Shown: one piece after another, positions 62,966-64,000 of the stretch
Position numbering within the stretch: position 1 is the first letter of the stretch
Layout: each line of letters opens with the position of its first letter
DNA from: Oscillospiraceae bacterium
Lineage (GTDB): Bacteria; Bacillota; Clostridia; Oscillospirales; Ruminococcaceae
Assembly (NCBI GenBank): GCA_021202155.1
Contig: JAJQDP010000014.1
Location: 1 to 64,000, forward strand
Length of the DNA: 64,000 nucleotides
Direction: 5' to 3'
Translations under genes and position numbers: made by a program
Notes under the pieces: model-generated
Databases searched by the model: none
Told to the model about the DNA's origin: nothing
What the model saw: the letters and a program-made list of their open reading frames with translations, nothing else

Positions 62966-63015
62966 GCAGCACCTCCTTCTCCAAGAGCATATTCCAAGCA
63001 AAATGATAATCAGTT

Positions 63016-63536
63016 CTATTTTTTATAATAATTCTCATAGTAAAAGTCACTTACATCTTCATTACTATACTCAAGTCTCTTTTTTAGAAGATCACGTGTA
63101 TCACCTATCACTTTTGCCGGATTTCCTCCTACAATTGCATATGGGGGAACACTTTTCGTAACAACACTACCTGCGGCTACTAATGCATTTTTTCCAATCG
63201 TAACGTTGTACAAAATTATGCTCCTTGCTCCGATTACAACATTATCTTCTACATTTATTTCCCCTACAAAGTACTTTAAATCAGGACCAATGTAATCTAC
63301 ATCGTCCACATACATATGGCGTACCATATCGTGTTCATAAAATCTTACATCAGCAGCTATGGTGACATTATTTCCAATTCTAATTAGCTCAGGATGGGTA
63401 GGTATCCAACAAGGATGATAATACCCCCCTCGCCAAATTTTTTGTAAATATTTGCTTCTCTTATAACATTAGCCTTTTTCTTATTCATTCCAAGTGCGGA
63501 CAAAACGAACAATTTAAATAAAATCCATTTTTTCAT
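63016..63536 (-). pseudogene. Hexapeptide acetyltransferase gene interrupted at a poly-G tract (phase-variable candidate)
   Basis: Starts at the ATG at 63536 (overlapping the next gene by four bases) and reads MKKWILFKLFVLSALGMNKK... to KKFGEGG, where a run of six G (plus-strand C6, 63424-63429) shifts it to a stop. The next frame continues [20 protein letters not shown] into left-handed beta-helix repeats ([36 protein letters not shown]). The span is 521 bases; one more G gives 522 and a 173-residue xenobiotic-acetyltransferase-like enzyme. Confidence 0.82.
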
Positions 63537-64000
63537 GATTGATCCTTTACCTTTTCAAATAGTGCTATCAAGGCTTGATAATGTTTCTTTGAGGCAAACT
63601 TATCTTCCAATTTTTTTCTGCTTTCTGCGCCCATTCTTTCTACCTTCTCATCATCCAGCAACTTAATCTTCTCAACCAGCTGCTCTGCATTACCGGCTTC
63701 AAACAGGTAACCGTTCACACCATCCTCAACGAGCTCCGGCAAACTGCCGATATTGCTTGCAATGACAGGTTTTGAATACTGGAAAGATTCGAGGGCTGTG
63801 TTCGGAAGATTGTCGTACCAGATAGAAGGAATCAGTGTGAACCTCGCACCTTTTATAACTTCTTCCAGTTCAGCACATGACTTATATCCAAGAAACTCTA
63901 TGTTCTTAATACCGTGCTCCTGTACATATGCCTTTAATTTCTTTCCCTCATCTGTATCATCATTTCCCATGATCCTCAGGACTCTGTCCGGCATTTTCTC
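63533..64000 (-). CDS. GT4-family glycosyltransferase, cut by the window edge
   Basis: The C-terminal 155 or so residues are present; the frame is open to the end of the window, so the start lies beyond it. Visible: LRIMGNDDTDEGKK, IEFLGYKSCAELEE, TLIPSIWYDNLPNTALESFQ and KPVIASNIGSLPEL, the donor-binding half of GT4 enzymes. Its stop overlaps the acetyltransferase start by four bases, showing one operon. Confidence 0.9.
   Translation of the reverse strand, partial: EKMPDRVLRIMGNDDTDEGKKLKAYVQEHGIKNIEFLGYKSCAELEEVIKGARFTLIPSIWYDNLPNTALESFQYSKPVIASNIGSLPELVEDGVNGYLFEAGNAEQLVEKIKLLDDEKVERMGAESRKKLEDKFASKKHYQALIALFEKVKDQS

Overview
The window looks like chromosome of an anaerobic, spore-forming, plant-fibre-degrading Firmicute of the Ruminococcus/Oscillospiraceae kind. 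The signs are an alpha/beta-type small acid-soluble spore protein, many short-signal lipoproteins with xylan- and cellulose-active enzymes, a DapL-type lysine pathway under a lysine riboswitch, and clostridial gene order around recA, recX, rimO and pgsA. No rRNA, tRNA or CRISPR array was seen. The genus is inferred from gene content only.

Layout. 0.4-10.7 kb: a cytoplasmic GH43-like enzyme, an acidic lipoprotein, a tannase/feruloyl-esterase-like lipoprotein, a small Myb-like protein, a Thr-rich lipoprotein, a 43-residue peptide gene, a beta-helix surface protein and a GH10 xylanase lipoprotein. 10.8-17.5 kb: lysine riboswitch, then dapA, lysA, dapF, dapL, a YjbR-like gene, a nitroreductase and a CE2-type esterase lipoprotein. 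17.5-19.9 kb: a Fic protein with a striking operator array, an orphan MNT nucleotidyltransferase whose HEPN partner is cut to five codons, and a spore protein. 20-23.6 kb: a VanY-like peptidase, an Mrp ATPase, and a DUF308/TetR divergent pair.

23.6-40.7 kb: a second diaminopimelate operon (asd, dapA, dapB), queA, a GH5 cellulase lipoprotein, pgsA-rimO-recX-recA, a YhcG-like nuclease, prmC with a DUF1385 gene, a two-component system with a lipoprotein, and an Rpn-like nuclease. 40.8-42.4 kb: a two-gene RiPP locus, with a 50-residue five-cysteine precursor peptide nine bases ahead of a SPASM radical SAM maturase, behind a consensus promoter. 42.7-48.05 kb: an unsaturated-uronate utilisation operon (GH88, DUF2264, kduI, kduD) divergent from an AraC regulator; together these would take unsaturated oligouronides to keto-deoxy sugar acids inside the cell.

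48.1-51.9 kb is a graveyard of gene fragments: a UmuC tail with a YolD gene, minus-strand pieces, a DUF2806 gene, an HPr tail joined to a broken nucleotidyltransferase. 51.9-64 kb is an AT-rich surface polysaccharide locus read on the minus strand: glycosyltransferases, an O-antigen-ligase-like polymerase, a pyruvyl-transferase-like protein, a flippase, two acyltransferases, a hexapeptide acetyltransferase, a radical SAM protein and an LVIVD-repeat propeller. Two of its transferases are out of frame by exactly one base in a poly-G tract, which suggests phase-variable decoration of the polymer or else homopolymer sequencing error. Dispersed palindromic repeats punctuate the operons throughout.
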